Counted from the stretch's first letter, positions 19,763 through 30,036 are shown. The stretch: DNA of 64,000 nt from Mycolicibacterium poriferae (GCF_010728325.1 NZ_AP022570.1:3782001-3846000), one strand, 5' to 3'. A program made the numbers and translations. Notes: a model not told the origin generated them from the letters alone.

Positions 19763-20490
19763 TTCTGGGCGCCGTCGGACTCCGGAACGGCTTCGGGCAG
19801 AAGCGCTTCCAGAGCCGAGCCGGTGATGCGACGGAACGCGCGCCGCGGGCGGTTCACGTCGAGGATTGCCACCTCCAGAGTGGACGGCCCCAAAGTGCGC
19901 GGCTCGCTGCCGTTTCCACCCGCCGTCAGCGCGTTGACCGCGATGCCCATCGCGTCATGCAGCGACGCGTTCTCGGTGTAGGTCTCGTTGAGCGCGGTGG
20001 AGATCGGTTCGGTGGTACCGCCCATGACGACGAAATGCGGCTCGTCGGCGATCGATCCGTCGTAGGTGATGCGGTACAGCTCCGGCGGCTTGGTTTCACC
20101 GAAGTGCGCGACCTCGGCCACACACAGCTCCACCTCGTACGGCTTGGCCTGCTCGGTGAAGATCGTGCCCAGCGTCTGGGCGTACACGTTGGCCAACTGG
20201 CGGCCGGTGACGTCGCGCCGCGAGTACGCGTAGCCCTGCGTGTCAGCGAACCGGATTCCGCCGCTGCGCAGGTTGTTGAACTCGTTGAACCGGCCCACAG
20301 CGGCGAATCCGACGCGGTCGTAGAGTTCGCTGACCTTCTGCAGGGACCGCGACGGGTTCTCCGCAACGAACAACACGCCGTCGGCGTAGGCCAGGGCGAT
20401 CACGCTGCGGCCGCGGGCGATGCCTTTGCGTGCGAGCTCGGAACGCTCGCGCATCGCCTGTTCGGGCGAAATGAAGTACGGGAAGCTCAC
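19759..20490 (-). CDS. prcA: 20S proteasome alpha subunit PrcA
   Basis: 243 residues, GTG start. The family N terminus [29 protein letters not shown] forms the gated alpha ring, followed by the Ntn-fold core without a catalytic threonine ([22 protein letters not shown]). It forms the outer rings of the bacterial proteasome that docks Mpa. The start overlaps the prcB stop by 4 bp (GTGA). Usual length is about 248. The acidic tail ends in SDGAQN. Confidence 0.97.
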   Translation of the reverse strand: MSFPYFISPEQAMRERSELARKGIARGRSVIALAYADGVLFVAENPSRSLQKVSELYDRVGFAAVGRFNEFNNLRSGGIRFADTQGYAYSRRDVTGRQLANVYAQTLGTIFTEQAKPYEVELCVAEVAHFGETKPPELYRITYDGSIADEPHFVVMGGTTEPISTALNETYTENASLHDAMGIAVNALTAGGNGSEPRTLGPSTLEVAILDVNRPRRAFRRITGSALEALLPEAVPESDGAQN

Positions 20491-21422
20491 GAATCTCCTC
20501 GCGCGTCTGGGGCACGGTGAGCGTCAGGGCCGAACGTGTCGGCCCGCGAACGACTGTCGATGATGGTCTGGCACACAGCGGCGATCTGCTGCTCGTCGAC
20601 GACGGAAGCACCTTCGGCGCCGACCAGCACCGCGGTCGGGAAGATGCCGCGCACCAGATCGGGGCCGCCGGTCGCCGAGTCGTCGTCGGCGGCGTCGTAG
20701 AGCGCCTCGATCGCTACCCGCAGGGCCGAATCGGCATCGTTGACCTGCGAGTACAGCTTCTTCATCGAGGACTTGGCGAAGATCGATCCCGATCCGACGG
20801 ACTGGTAACCCTCCTCCTCGAAGTTCCACCCGCCGGCGGCATCGAAGGACACGATGCGTCCCGCGCCCTCCGGGTTGGGGTCGTCGACGTCGTATCCGGC
20901 CAGCAACGGCAGCGCGATGAAGCCCTGCAGGGCGGCGCCGAGGTTGCCGCGGACCATGGTGGCCAGCCGATTCACCTTGCCCGGGAATGTCAGCGCGACG
21001 CCTTCGAGCTTCTCGTAGTGCTCGAGCTCCACGGCGTACAGGCGGGCGAACTCCACCGCGATGGCTGCCGTGCCGGCGATACCGGTCACCGTGTAGTCGT
21101 CGGTGATGTACACCTTCTGCACGTCCCGGCTGGCGATCATGTGACCTTGGGTGGCTCGGCGGTCACCGGCCATCACGACACCACCGGGGTACTTCAGCGC
21201 GACGATCGTGGTGCCGTGCGGCGCGACGTCGGTGGGCACACCTGCGGACACGGGGTTGCCCGACGGCAGCAGGTGAGGGGCCTGGGCGCGCAGGAAATCA
21301 GAGAACGACGACAGGTTCACGCCGCCGTGCGAAAGACCCTGCGGGAGGGCATTCCCGATTCCCGAGGCGGCGCCGGATAGTGGGGACAAAGGGGCCGATT
21401 GTTCACGATTCGGCCAGGTCAC
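20487..21422 (-). CDS. prcB: 20S proteasome beta subunit PrcB
   Basis: 311 residues from a GTG that overlaps the pup stop (GTGA). A 70-residue propeptide precedes the catalytic [21 protein letters not shown], so the nucleophile after autoprocessing is Thr71. The propeptide is about 13 residues longer than that of M. tuberculosis PrcB (57). [16 protein letters not shown] and other core beta motifs are intact. It provides the proteolytic inner rings and is co-translated with Pup and PrcA. Confidence 0.97.
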   Translation of the reverse strand: MTWPNREQSAPLSPLSGAASGIGNALPQGLSHGGVNLSSFSDFLRAQAPHLLPSGNPVSAGVPTDVAPHGTTIVALKYPGGVVMAGDRRATQGHMIASRDVQKVYITDDYTVTGIAGTAAIAVEFARLYAVELEHYEKLEGVALTFPGKVNRLATMVRGNLGAALQGFIALPLLAGYDVDDPNPEGAGRIVSFDAAGGWNFEEEGYQSVGSGSIFAKSSMKKLYSQVNDADSALRVAIEALYDAADDDSATGGPDLVRGIFPTAVLVGAEGASVVDEQQIAAVCQTIIDSRSRADTFGPDAHRAPDARGDS

Positions 21423-21613
21423 TGTCCACCCTTCTGGACGTATGCACGCACAAAGTCCTCCGCATTCTCCTCCAGGACGTCATCGATCTCGTCCAGCAGG
21501 TCGTCGGTGTCCTCGGCCAGCTTCTCACGGCGCTCCTGCCCGGCGCCCGTGCTGCCGGAGAGGTCGTCGTCGTCGCCGCCTCCACCGCCACGCTTGGTCT
21601 GCTCCTGAGCCAT
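21419..21613 (-). CDS. pup: Prokaryotic ubiquitin-like protein Pup
   Basis: 64 residues, intrinsically disordered. The N terminus MAQEQTKR is the unfolding-initiation region, followed by a Gly/Asp stretch. The coiled-coil-binding helix [23 protein letters not shown] is contacted by Mpa. It ends in GGQ: Dop deamidates the final Gln to Glu before PafA ligation. The gene lies between dop (105 bp upstream) and prcB (4-bp overlap), the standard order. Confidence 0.98.
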   Translation of the reverse strand: MAQEQTKRGGGGGDDDDLSGSTGAGQERREKLAEDTDDLLDEIDDVLEENAEDFVRAYVQKGGQ

Positions 21614-21718
21614 CGCTGCCTCCTGCTGTGTCTGCCTGCCCGGTGCGGGCGTCCGGCCATCGTCCTGCCGGTCACCCCACAGTACCGGTCGCCACCGTCA
21701 TTGCCGGGGATAGCTCGA

Positions 21719-23227
21719 TCAGGTCGTCAACTGCTCGACGAGCTCGACCGCGCTGTCGACGGACTCCAACAGAGCCCCGACGTGGGCCTTGCTGCCCCGC
21801 AGCGGCTCGAGCGTCGGGATGCGGACCAGCGAGTCCCCGCCCAGATCGAAGATCACCGAGTCCCAGCTGGCCGCGGCGATGTCGGCGCCGAAGCGGCGCA
21901 GGCACTCTCCGCGGAAGTAGGCGCGGGTGTCGGTCGGCGGGTTGTCCACCGCGTCGAGGACCTGCTGTTCGGTGACCAGTCGCTGCATCGAACCACGTGC
22001 GACGAGCCTGTTGTACAGGCCCTTGTCCAGCCGCACGTCCGAGTACTGCAGGTCGACCAGATGGAGCCGGGGCGCGGACCACCCGAGGTTCTCCCGCTGC
22101 CGGAAACCCTCGAGAAGTCGCAGCTTGGCGGGCCAGTCGAGCAGGTCCGCGCACTCCATCGGGTCCCGCTCGAGCAGATCCAGCACGTGTGCCCACGTTT
22201 CCAGCACATGGTCGGCCCGCGGGTCGGGGTCGCGGCTGTCGACCAGTTTGGCGACCCGGTCCAGGTAGATCCGTTGCAGCGCCAGACCGGTCAGTTCCCG
22301 GCCGTCGGCCAGCGCCACCGTCGCGCGCAGCGACGGGTCGCGCGAGAGCACGTGCACCGCATGCACCGGGCGAGCCAGCGCCAGGTCGGACAGGTCCGCC
22401 CCGATCGACGGCCCCTCCTCGATCAGGTCGAGAACCAGCGAGGTGGTGCCGAGCTTCAGGTAGGTCGACGTCTCCGACAGGTTCGCGTCACCGATGATGA
22501 CGTGCAGCCGCCGGTATTTGTCGGCGTCGGCGTGCGGTTCGTCGCGGGTGTTGATGATGCCGCGTTTGAGCGTGGTCTCCAGGCCGACCTCGACCTCGAT
22601 GTAATCGGCACGTTGAGAGAGCTGGAAGCCCGGTTCGTCACCCGACGGCCCGATCCCCACCCGGCCCGAGCCGGTCACCACCTGCCGGGACACCAGGAAC
22701 GGCGTCAGCCCGGCGATCACCGCCGAGAACGGGGTCTGGCGGCTCATCAGGTAGTTCTCGTGCGACCCGTAGGAGGCGCCCTTGTTGTCGATGTTGTTCT
22801 TGTAGAGCTGCAGCTTCGCAGCCCCGGGGACGCTGGCGACGTGACGCGCAGCCGCCTCCATCACCCGCTCCCCCGCTTTGTCCCAGATCACCGCATCCAT
22901 CGGGTCGGTGCATTCGGGCGCTGAGTACTCGGGATGCGCATGGTCGACGTAGAGCCGGGCACCGTTGGTCAGGATCATGTTGGCGGCGCCGACCTCGTCG
23001 GCGTCGACCACCGGCGGCGGTCCCGAGGAGCGGCTGAGGTCGAACCCGCGAGCGTCGCGCAGCGGCGATTCGACCTCGTAGTCCCACCGGGTCCGCTTGG
23101 CCCGCTGGAGCCCGGCCGCCGCCGCATAGGCAAGGACAGCCTGGGTGGACGTCAGGATCGGATTCGCGGTCGGGTCGGACGGCGAGGAAATGCCGTACTC
23201 GACCTCCGTTCCGATGATCCGTTGCAT
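21719..23227 (-). CDS. dop: Pup deamidase/depupylase Dop
   Basis: 502 residues counted from the ATG at 23227 ([18 protein letters not shown]); an in-frame ATG six codons upstream is possible. PafA-like glutamine-synthetase fold with [59 protein letters not shown] and the characteristic Dop loop region. It deamidates the Pup C-terminal Gln and removes Pup from substrates. It is divergent from the membrane protein at 23333, with 105 bp between. Confidence 0.97.
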   Translation of the reverse strand: MQRIIGTEVEYGISSPSDPTANPILTSTQAVLAYAAAAGLQRAKRTRWDYEVESPLRDARGFDLSRSSGPPPVVDADEVGAANMILTNGARLYVDHAHPEYSAPECTDPMDAVIWDKAGERVMEAAARHVASVPGAAKLQLYKNNIDNKGASYGSHENYLMSRQTPFSAVIAGLTPFLVSRQVVTGSGRVGIGPSGDEPGFQLSQRADYIEVEVGLETTLKRGIINTRDEPHADADKYRRLHVIIGDANLSETSTYLKLGTTSLVLDLIEEGPSIGADLSDLALARPVHAVHVLSRDPSLRATVALADGRELTGLALQRIYLDRVAKLVDSRDPDPRADHVLETWAHVLDLLERDPMECADLLDWPAKLRLLEGFRQRENLGWSAPRLHLVDLQYSDVRLDKGLYNRLVARGSMQRLVTEQQVLDAVDNPPTDTRAYFRGECLRRFGADIAAASWDSVIFDLGGDSLVRIPTLEPLRGSKAHVGALLESVDSAVELVEQLTT

Positions 23228-23332
23228 ACCAACCAGGGTAGACATGGGCCACGACGGAGTAGCAGGTGGCCACCGTGCTCACGCCGGTCAATACCGCCAT
23301 TGCGCCGGATGCCGTGATGAGATTGACCCACC

Positions 23333-24472
23333 ATGACCACCACCGATCAGCGCGAGTCGGCCGAACGCTGGTTCCTCGAGCGCGGTCTCCCGTACGTGCT
23401 GCGTCCGGGCGCGCTGGTCCGGCGGGTCTGGCTGCGCTCCGCGCCGGCTCTGGCTGCGTTCGGCGTGATGATGTTGTTCTCGATCATCGTGGTCGCGGTC
23501 ACCGGCAAGCACACCATCGACATCGACGGCAGCCCCACCCGCGCCGAGTGGTTCGCGCTCGCCGTCGTGATCGTCGTCGTGCCGGTGGCCTCGGTGGCCG
23601 GTTGGCTGGTGTCCCGCACCTCCGACGCCAGGTTGCGGGCCGCGACAGTGGTGGTGTCGCTCGTACTGGCGGTGCTGGGAGCGATTTTCGGCGGGCCCAG
23701 CCCCCGTTTCCTCGCGGATGCCATCGCCGAGGCGGTCGTCATCGCGGCGATCCTGCTGTGCACCGCGACCGGAATCGGCGCGGTGTCGGGGTGGGCGGTG
23801 CGCATCATGCTGACGAACCTCGCCTCGATCGGCGACCTGTTCGTGCGGGCGCTGCCGGTCCTGCTGCTGACCATGCTCGTCTTCTTCAATGGGCCGGCCT
23901 GGAAGATGGCGGCCACGGTGACCCGGGGCCGGCTGTGGCTGGCCCTGCTGTTCCTCGTCCTGATCGCCGCATCGTTCCTGCTGTCGGGAACACTGGGTCA
24001 GGTCAGGCCCATCCTCGCCCCGGAGGCCAAACGACCCGAGCATGCGCAGATGCTGGTGGGCACACCGTTCGAGCATCTGCCGGACCGGCCGCGGCGGAAA
24101 CCGCTGTCGAAGGCCGAACGGATCAACGTCGTGTTCGTGCTGGCACTGTCGCAGTTCGTGCGAGTGCTCACCGTCGCGCTGTCGACCGGGCTGATCTTCC
24201 TGGTGTTCGGGCTGATCCTGATCAGCCCCGACCTGCTGATCGAACTGACCGGGCAGGGTCGCTTCGACGGCGAGATCCTGACCATGACGCTGCCGATCCC
24301 GCAGGCCCTGATCCAGATGGTGATGTTCCTGACGGCCCTGACGTTCATGTACCTGGCGGCCCGGGCGGTCGGCGACAAGGAGTACCGCGCGCAGTATCTC
24401 GATCCGCTCGTCGAGGAGTTGCTGCTGACGCTGGTGGCGCGGGACCGCTACCGGACCGCGACCGCGACATGA
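23333..24472 (+). CDS. Polytopic membrane protein, Rv2113-like
   Basis: 379 residues with about seven to eight hydrophobic segments. N-terminal WFLERGLPYVLRPGALVRR precedes the first membrane helix. A cytoplasmic loop has MLVGTPFEHLPD...LSKAERINVVFVLALSQ, and the end is YRAQYLDPLVEELLLTLVARDRY. It is the positional counterpart of Rv2113, conserved next to dop. No transporter or enzyme motif is evident, so function is unknown. Its stop overlaps the start of a second member of the same family (ATGA). Confidence 0.8.
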   Translation: MTTTDQRESAERWFLERGLPYVLRPGALVRRVWLRSAPALAAFGVMMLFSIIVVAVTGKHTIDIDGSPTRAEWFALAVVIVVVPVASVAGWLVSRTSDARLRAATVVVSLVLAVLGAIFGGPSPRFLADAIAEAVVIAAILLCTATGIGAVSGWAVRIMLTNLASIGDLFVRALPVLLLTMLVFFNGPAWKMAATVTRGRLWLALLFLVLIAASFLLSGTLGQVRPILAPEAKRPEHAQMLVGTPFEHLPDRPRRKPLSKAERINVVFVLALSQFVRVLTVALSTGLIFLVFGLILISPDLLIELTGQGRFDGEILTMTLPIPQALIQMVMFLTALTFMYLAARAVGDKEYRAQYLDPLVEELLLTLVARDRYRTATAT

Positions 24473-25629
24473 TCGAATCGGCGCCGAACACCGCAGCGGT
24501 ACACGAGTGGTTCCTGCACCGAGGACTGCCGTTGGTGCTCACCCGCCGGGTCCGGTCGCGGCAGTTGATCGCCCGTTCGGCGCCGGTAGTGGCCGGCGTC
24601 GGAGCGCTGGTGGTGGTGACCATGCTGCTCGCTGACTGGACCAGCGCCGAACCGGATGTCGGCTATCTGGTGCGCTCGGCAGTCATCGCGGCGGTGCTGG
24701 CCGCCGCCCCCTCAGGGCTGCACGCGCTGCACCAGCGCGGTACCGCCGCCTCCGAAGCCGGCAGACGCACCGGCGCGCTGCTGGTGATGGGCATGTTCGT
24801 GCTGGTGGTGCCCATCGTGTCGGAGGGCTGGTCGGCAGACGTGCTGGCCGAAGTACCGGTTTTCCTGGCGGTGTCGCTGGTGGCGGTCTGGCTCACCTAC
24901 GTCGGCTTCGGTTCGATCGCGTTGTGGGCGTTTCGGTTCGCGTGGGTTCAACTGGGCGCCCTGGGCACTCTGATGAGCCGGGCACTACCGCTGCTGATGC
25001 TGACCGTCGTCGTGTACTTCACCGGCGAGCTCTGGCAGCTGTCAGCCCGAATGAGTCGCGAAAGACTCTGGCAGACAATCGGTTTCCTGAGCATTGTGGC
25101 CCTGCTGTTCATGATCGCCACAATTCGCGACGAAGTCGCCGAGCTGCGCAGGGACAGGTCCGAACAGACCGACCCGGCCGCACTGTTGGTCGGCACACCG
25201 TTACAGAGTTCCCGTGCGACACCACCGGCGCGGACCGCGCTGTCGCCGGGTGAGCAGTTCAACGTCGTCGCGGTCATGGTCGTCGCCCAAGCGATCCAGG
25301 TCGTGTTGTTCACCGCGGGCTTGTTCGCGTTCTTCCTCGCGCTCGGCATGATCGCGATCCCCGACGAAGTCACCGTGCTGTGGTCATCGGAACCCTCCTG
25401 TGCTGTCGGCGAACCGCCCTGTGCCGGAACGTGGTTCGGGATCAACATCCCGATCCCCCAGACGGTCGTGCACACATCGCTGTTCGTCGCGGTGCTGCCG
25501 GGTCTGTACTTCACCGTCAGTACCAGCGTCGACCCGCTGTACCGTCAGCGCTTCTTCGACCCGCTGATTGCCGACGTCGCGGTGAGCTTGGCGGGCAGGG
25601 ATGCCTATCTTGCGCTGGAGCGCAACTGA
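24469..25629 (+). CDS. Paralogous polytopic membrane protein
   Basis: 386 residues, clearly the same family as its upstream neighbour: EWFLHRGLPLVLTRRVRSR at the N terminus, LLVGTPLQSS...LSPGEQFNVVAVMVVAQ in the middle, and DPLYRQRFFDPLIADVAVSLAGRDAYL at the end. The genes overlap as ATGA, consistent with a duplicated pair working as a hetero-oligomer. A Cys-containing extracytoplasmic insert (SCAVGEPPCAGTW) distinguishes this copy. Its last 25 bp overlap the convergent LuxR-type gene. Confidence 0.8.
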   Translation: MIESAPNTAAVHEWFLHRGLPLVLTRRVRSRQLIARSAPVVAGVGALVVVTMLLADWTSAEPDVGYLVRSAVIAAVLAAAPSGLHALHQRGTAASEAGRRTGALLVMGMFVLVVPIVSEGWSADVLAEVPVFLAVSLVAVWLTYVGFGSIALWAFRFAWVQLGALGTLMSRALPLLMLTVVVYFTGELWQLSARMSRERLWQTIGFLSIVALLFMIATIRDEVAELRRDRSEQTDPAALLVGTPLQSSRATPPARTALSPGEQFNVVAVMVVAQAIQVVLFTAGLFAFFLALGMIAIPDEVTVLWSSEPSCAVGEPPCAGTWFGINIPIPQTVVHTSLFVAVLPGLYFTVSTSVDPLYRQRFFDPLIADVAVSLAGRDAYLALERN

Positions 25630-28283
25630 TCCGCTCGTCCGTCGCGCAACAGCATGTGCCGCGCGGCCTCGGTACGCGACGACACACCGAGCTTGGGATA
25701 GGCGCGATAGAGGTGGTTGGCCACGGTCTTCGCGCTCAGGTGCAACCGCTTCGCGATCTGCTGGTTGGTCAAGCCCTGCGCGACCTCGTCGAGGATCCGG
25801 CGTTCGGCGTCGGTGAGTTCGTCGAGCGGCGCTCGGTCGTCGGCCGTCACCCGCGCGGCCCACGGCGACGCACCGATACGCCGGAACCCATACAGCGCCT
25901 CGGTACGGCTACGGTCGCGGGCCGCCGGGTCGGCGCAGACGCGCGACTTGTCCATCAGCGCGCGCGAGCGGTCGAAGGCGTCGATCTCGGGATCGAAAAT
26001 CGACACCGCCTCGTCGAGCAGGCACCCGGCCCGCTCCGGTTCGCTGTCCGCGCACAGCAGTGCGCGGGCGCGCCGGGCAGTCGCGCGGGTCCAGCGGCTC
26101 GCGCCGGACGCGGCGGCGACGGTCTCCAGGTGCTCGACGAGGGGAACGGCGTCGTCGCGGCGCCCCCGCCGGGAGTAGACCTCGACCAGGTCCACGTGCC
26201 ACCTGGCCACCTGCGGTGCCAGTAATCCGCCGGCTTGTTCGAACGCCCAGCACTCCCCCAGCGTGGCGATCACGTCGTCGTCGCGGCGTTCGGTCAACGC
26301 GGCCAGACCCGCGTTGGCGAGCAGGAAGTAGCGCGCGCCGAACGTCGACTGCCGATCCGAGATCGTGAACCCGAGATCGAGATCGGCCTGCGCGGCCTGG
26401 TCGTCACCCCGGACCGCCGCGACGCGAGCGCGCAACCCGAGCCAGAACGGCGCGAACGCCCGCTGCCCGGTTCCCATGCACAACGCCACCGCTTCGTCCA
26501 GGCACACCAACGCGTCGTCGAACCGGGATGACCGAATGTGGTTCTCCCCCAAAGCCCCATAGGCCATCGCGAGCGAGGCACGCACCCCCTCGGCCCGCAG
26601 GGTCCCGATCAATCGGGTCAGAGCTGTGGTCGCCTCGGCGTAGCGCTCGGCGATCGCCATCGCGCGTCCGACATGCAAACCGACCAGGGGGTCGTGGCGG
26701 ATGGCGGCGACCAGATCGAGCGGCTCGAGCGAGTCGACGAACTCATCGGCGCGGCCCTCGTCCCTGGCGCTGGCGGCGTGCGCGAGAACGACGCGCGCAA
26801 CATCGGCGTCGACCGAGCCGGGCCGGGTGTGCGCGACCGCCGCCTCGGCGGATTCGATGATCTGCTGCACCATTCCGAGCATCCCCAGCGGGATGGCCAT
26901 GCGGGCCTCGACCACGCCGACCTGATCCGGCGCCGCCACCGCGACGCACTCCATGAGTCGCTGCTGGGCGGCCGCGGGAGCACCGTCGACGGCTTCCAGC
27001 GTGGCCAGGGTGAGCGTGGCGGCGACATGGAGATCGGCCCAGCGCTCCTCGGCCAGAACGGCTTCGAGCCGGTACCGGGCGGCCTGGGCGTCACCGGCGG
27101 CACCGAGCAACTCGGCGGCCTCGAGCAGCAACCGACCTCGGCGGGCGTCACTTCCAGTCATCTGCACCGCATGGTCGAGCATGCGGGCGGCCGATTCGAT
27201 TCCTCGACCAGCGCGCATCCGGGACGCTGCGTGCACCAACGATTCGGCCAGATCCTCGTCCGGCCCGACCGTCCCTTGAGCACGATGCGCCAGTTTCACC
27301 TCGGCCGAAAGAGCCGCAGAGTCGGCGAATTCGAGGTGGAGCTGCCGTCGTCGATGCTCGGTCATGCTCCCGATCACGGCGCTTCGCAACAGCGGGTGGT
27401 GCAGCGTGAGCCGACCGTTCGACAGCTCAGCCAGGCCGAGGTTCTCGAGCTCTTCGAGCGCCGTCTCCGGGTCGACCAGTGCGGACGACTCGATGCCCGA
27501 CCAAGAGTCGTCGGAGGACAGGGCGATACGGTCCAGCAGCTCGCGCGCGCGGCCGCCCGGTGGGGGAAGACAGCGGGTGAACGCTGCGGCGAGGTCACCG
27601 AGGAGCGGGATTTCGTCGGGAAGCGGCTGCCTGCCGGCGAGTTGTTCGCGCGACAACGCGTGGGGCAGCTGCGACAACGCCAGCGGGTTCCCGGCGGCCA
27701 GGTCGATCAGCCGCGCAGCCACCACCGGCGCGATCGGTTCGACACCGGCCGCTTCGAGGACCGACGCCGCATCGGCGGGATCGAGGCCGCCGAGTTCCTC
27801 GACCGCGAAGCCCTCGGCGAACGCGTGCACCGACGGCACCCGGCGTCCCGTGACCACCACCAGCACCCCGCTCATGACCGCGCGGCGGAGAGCCAGGTTC
27901 AATGCGGTGCGACTGGCGGGGTCAGCCGCGTGGACGTCGTCGACCAGCAGGGCGGCGCCGTGCGCCGACTCGAATCCCTCGCACAACACGTCAGCGGCGC
28001 GCATGGTGTCGAGGTCAACGGCCCTCATCCGCGCCCGGATCGGCTGCGGCAAGCCGGTCGCGACGTCGATGGCGGTGGACAGCGCGGGCGCGGAGTCACC
28101 ACCCCGACAGGTCACCGTGCGGGCTGCAGTACCGATGTGCTCGGCGAGCCAGGAAAGCATGGTCGTCTTTCCCATGCCGGGATCACCGACCACGACGACG
28201 ACCTGTCCGCCGCGCTGCTGAGCCCGGCACCACGCGTGCGCGAGCCGCTCGCCGAGATCACGCCGCCATGTCAAACCCGCCAT
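25605..28283 (-). CDS. Large ATPase LuxR-family (LAL) transcriptional regulator
   Basis: 892 residues. The N-terminal AAA-type ATPase has Walker A GDPGMGKTT (about residues 34-42) and Walker B ALLVDDVHAAD. A long TPR-like helical middle follows, then a C-terminal LuxR HTH (LTDAERRILDEVAQGLTNQQIAKRLHLSAKTVANHLYR). Such proteins act as signal-responsive activators; the ligand and targets are unknown. It is convergent with the membrane protein pair (25-bp tail overlap) and has no obvious partner gene. Confidence 0.9.
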   Translation of the reverse strand: MAGLTWRRDLGERLAHAWCRAQQRGGQVVVVVGDPGMGKTTMLSWLAEHIGTAARTVTCRGGDSAPALSTAIDVATGLPQPIRARMRAVDLDTMRAADVLCEGFESAHGAALLVDDVHAADPASRTALNLALRRAVMSGVLVVVTGRRVPSVHAFAEGFAVEELGGLDPADAASVLEAAGVEPIAPVVAARLIDLAAGNPLALSQLPHALSREQLAGRQPLPDEIPLLGDLAAAFTRCLPPPGGRARELLDRIALSSDDSWSGIESSALVDPETALEELENLGLAELSNGRLTLHHPLLRSAVIGSMTEHRRRQLHLEFADSAALSAEVKLAHRAQGTVGPDEDLAESLVHAASRMRAGRGIESAARMLDHAVQMTGSDARRGRLLLEAAELLGAAGDAQAARYRLEAVLAEERWADLHVAATLTLATLEAVDGAPAAAQQRLMECVAVAAPDQVGVVEARMAIPLGMLGMVQQIIESAEAAVAHTRPGSVDADVARVVLAHAASARDEGRADEFVDSLEPLDLVAAIRHDPLVGLHVGRAMAIAERYAEATTALTRLIGTLRAEGVRASLAMAYGALGENHIRSSRFDDALVCLDEAVALCMGTGQRAFAPFWLGLRARVAAVRGDDQAAQADLDLGFTISDRQSTFGARYFLLANAGLAALTERRDDDVIATLGECWAFEQAGGLLAPQVARWHVDLVEVYSRRGRRDDAVPLVEHLETVAAASGASRWTRATARRARALLCADSEPERAGCLLDEAVSIFDPEIDAFDRSRALMDKSRVCADPAARDRSRTEALYGFRRIGASPWAARVTADDRAPLDELTDAERRILDEVAQGLTNQQIAKRLHLSAKTVANHLYRAYPKLGVSSRTEAARHMLLRDGRADQLRSSAR

Positions 28284-28331
28284 TGGCAGGCAGGCTATCC
28301 CAGATCGGCAGCGACAGCGGCCCGTCGCGGC

Positions 28332-28856
28332 TTACTCGATGACCTCCCACCGGTCGTTCTCCTCGGGTCCGCCGGCGGTCACCACGACCGGACGGGTATC
28401 GCCGCTACGGTCAGCAGCCTCGCATTCGAAGGTGCTGCCCACCTCGACGATCTTGATGCCGTCACCGCACTCGACGCTGACGTCGAACCCGTACTCGGCC
28501 GAGATGTCGTCGGCGAGGCCGTCGGCGGTGTCACCCAGGTCGTACACGGTGTCGATGGTGGCGAAGTCCACGTCGTAGTCGTCGCTGGTGAACGTCGCTT
28601 CGACGCGCACGTCACTGCCGTCGAGATCGGCCACGCACGTGATGCTGTCACCGGTCTTGGGAGTCTCGTCGGGGCGTGGACAGCGCACTCCGGAGACTCG
28701 TTGAGAGATCGACTCGTACTGGGTGTTCAGCTCGTCGGCCATCGTCGTTTCCAGCTTCTCGTAGTCCGGGCCCCCGGCCGAGAAGGAGAACTGGCAGCCG
28801 GCGAGGACGGGAATCGTCAGGGTCAGCGCCGCCAATACGGGTCGCGAGATCGTCAC
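28332..28856 (-). CDS. Lipoprotein with two DUF4333-type repeats
   Basis: 174 residues, GTG start. Signal peptide with lipobox LAGC (Cys about 20). Two similar halves follow, each with a Cys pair and a K/V-x-G-D/S-x-x-x-C pattern (VRCPRPDETPKTGDSITCVAD and VECGDGIKIVEVGSTFECEA), matching the DUF4333 outside domain also seen in the 2651-3442 gene. It is probably anchored to the outer face of the membrane. Function unknown. It is divergent from the 28963 gene. Confidence 0.82.
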   Translation of the reverse strand: MTISRPVLAALTLTIPVLAGCQFSFSAGGPDYEKLETTMADELNTQYESISQRVSGVRCPRPDETPKTGDSITCVADLDGSDVRVEATFTSDDYDVDFATIDTVYDLGDTADGLADDISAEYGFDVSVECGDGIKIVEVGSTFECEAADRSGDTRPVVVTAGGPEENDRWEVIE

Positions 28857-28962
28857 GCTCTCGACGCTAGTGAGCCCTGATCAACCTCGATATGGGAACA
28901 ATTTCCCATTCTGGACATACCTTTCGAGGCGAGATGGTCCGTCGGCGGCTACATTTCCGACC

Positions 28963-29565
28963 GTGCAGGATTTCTGGCGAAAGCGCTATGGCGAGGTGCT
29001 GCTCGTGCGGGTCGGCGACAACGGCCCGGAAGCCACCGTCTACAACACCTTCCCCCTCAACGACTGTCCCGCCGAGTTGTGGTCCCGGCTGGATGCCGAG
29101 GCCATCGCGAGAGAGCACGGCGCGGCCGCCGCCCTGCTCAACGGTCCCCGGTACTGGCTGATGGACACCGTGGAGAAGGACATGACGGGCCGGCGCGAGG
29201 TGGTCACGTTCGGCGGCATCGATATGATGCGCCAGGCCACCGTGGCGTTGACGTCGATGAACCCCGGGCCGTATCTGCCCAACACCGTCAACCGCCATGC
29301 GGTATTCGTCTACCGCCCCGGCCGGACGGTCTTCGAACTGCTCGACGCCGAGGGTGGGCGCTGGGTCATGCAGACCTACAGCCAGGTCGTCGATGCGACG
29401 CTGAGTTTCGACGACCTAGCCGGCCTGGGTGATCGGCTGCGGCTGCCCGACGGTTGGTCGTACCGGGCCCGCGTCCTCGACGACGAGCTGCGCATCGACA
29501 CCAGCACAGAGGCCGCCCAGGTGTTGCAGGACGACCTCACCAACAGCTACTCGTGGGTGCGCTGA
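28963..29565 (+). CDS. Conserved hypothetical protein (probable Rv2114 counterpart)
   Basis: 200 residues from the GTG at 28963 (VQDFWRKRYGEVLLVRVGDNG); the frame is open to 28870, so a longer 231-residue form is possible. It has no signal peptide, membrane segment or known catalytic motif; FPLNDCPAELW and VNRHAVFVYRPGR look conserved-like. Its place between the dop/Rv2113 side and mpa, and its length near 207, fit Rv2114. The upstream AT-richer stretch (28890-28950) may hold the promoter. Function unknown. Confidence 0.7.
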   Translation: MQDFWRKRYGEVLLVRVGDNGPEATVYNTFPLNDCPAELWSRLDAEAIAREHGAAAALLNGPRYWLMDTVEKDMTGRREVVTFGGIDMMRQATVALTSMNPGPYLPNTVNRHAVFVYRPGRTVFELLDAEGGRWVMQTYSQVVDATLSFDDLAGLGDRLRLPDGWSYRARVLDDELRIDTSTEAAQVLQDDLTNSYSWVR

Positions 29566-29568
29566 CGC

Positions 29569-29883
29569 TCAGCAGCCACCCGGCCGCATGACCTCGAGTT
29601 CGGGCGGCGACTCCGCCGAGATCTCGTCCCCCTCGTCGGGCGACTGCGAGCACACTTCCCAGTTCGTGAGGTTGAACTGCTCGAAGGGCGGGCCCTCGGC
29701 AGTCGCGGTTTCGGGCACCACCGCACCGTCGGTCGTCGAGACGACCTTGTCCCACGCATCCTGCAGGACCTCGCCCTCGACGTCGGGCATCTCCCAGCTC
29801 GGCTGTGCTGCCGCGGGGGCGGCGACGGCGAGGGCTGTGGCGACAAGCACCGTCGCCACTCCGACAACACTTGTGACCTGCAT
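29569..29883 (-). CDS. Small secreted protein with PASTA-like domain
   Basis: 104 residues. A signal peptide with Ala-rich core ends in AAPAAAQPSW (cleavage near residue 27). The mature part contains PDVEGEVLQDAWDKV and, after a linker, VCSQSPDEGDEIS..SPPELEVMRPGGC. This follows the PASTA pattern of a leading P-D-V-x-G, an A-x-x-x-L/V helix, then Q-S-P and a closing beta strand. Two cysteines may form a disulfide. PASTA modules bind muropeptides in kinases; here only the fold is suggested. It lies 153 bp downstream of mpa. Confidence 0.68.
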   Translation of the reverse strand: MQVTSVVGVATVLVATALAVAAPAAAQPSWEMPDVEGEVLQDAWDKVVSTTDGAVVPETATAEGPPFEQFNLTNWEVCSQSPDEGDEISAESPPELEVMRPGGC

Positions 29884-29908
29884 TGTTCACTCCCTGACTC
29901 GGACCGGT

Positions 29909-29929
29909 AGGCGCAATGAATGTGCGCCT
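29909..29929. terminator. 7-bp inverted repeat between mpa and the small secreted gene
   Basis: AGGCGCA-ATGAATG-TGCGCCT, a perfect 7-bp stem with a 7-nt loop, 107 bp after the mpa stop and 26 bp before the next start. It could be a terminator for mpa or an operator/leader of the secreted-protein gene. No T tract. Confidence 0.35.
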
Positions 29930-30036
29930 TATCGGCGACCGGCGGGGTTCGGGGAGATGAACTCGGTGCGTCGTCGACGCGACAACATGGCGACGCGCCG
30001 GCCGGATGTCACCACCCGACCGGCACGCGCACGTCC

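Noticed and set aside
19585..20520. 311-codon plus-strand gene across prcA
   Set aside because: Mostly antisense to prcA; only the 41-codon remnant in another frame looks real.
26538..28880. 780-codon plus-strand ORF opposite the LuxR-type regulator
   Set aside because: Arg/Gln/His-rich shadow frame; the minus strand has Walker and HTH motifs.
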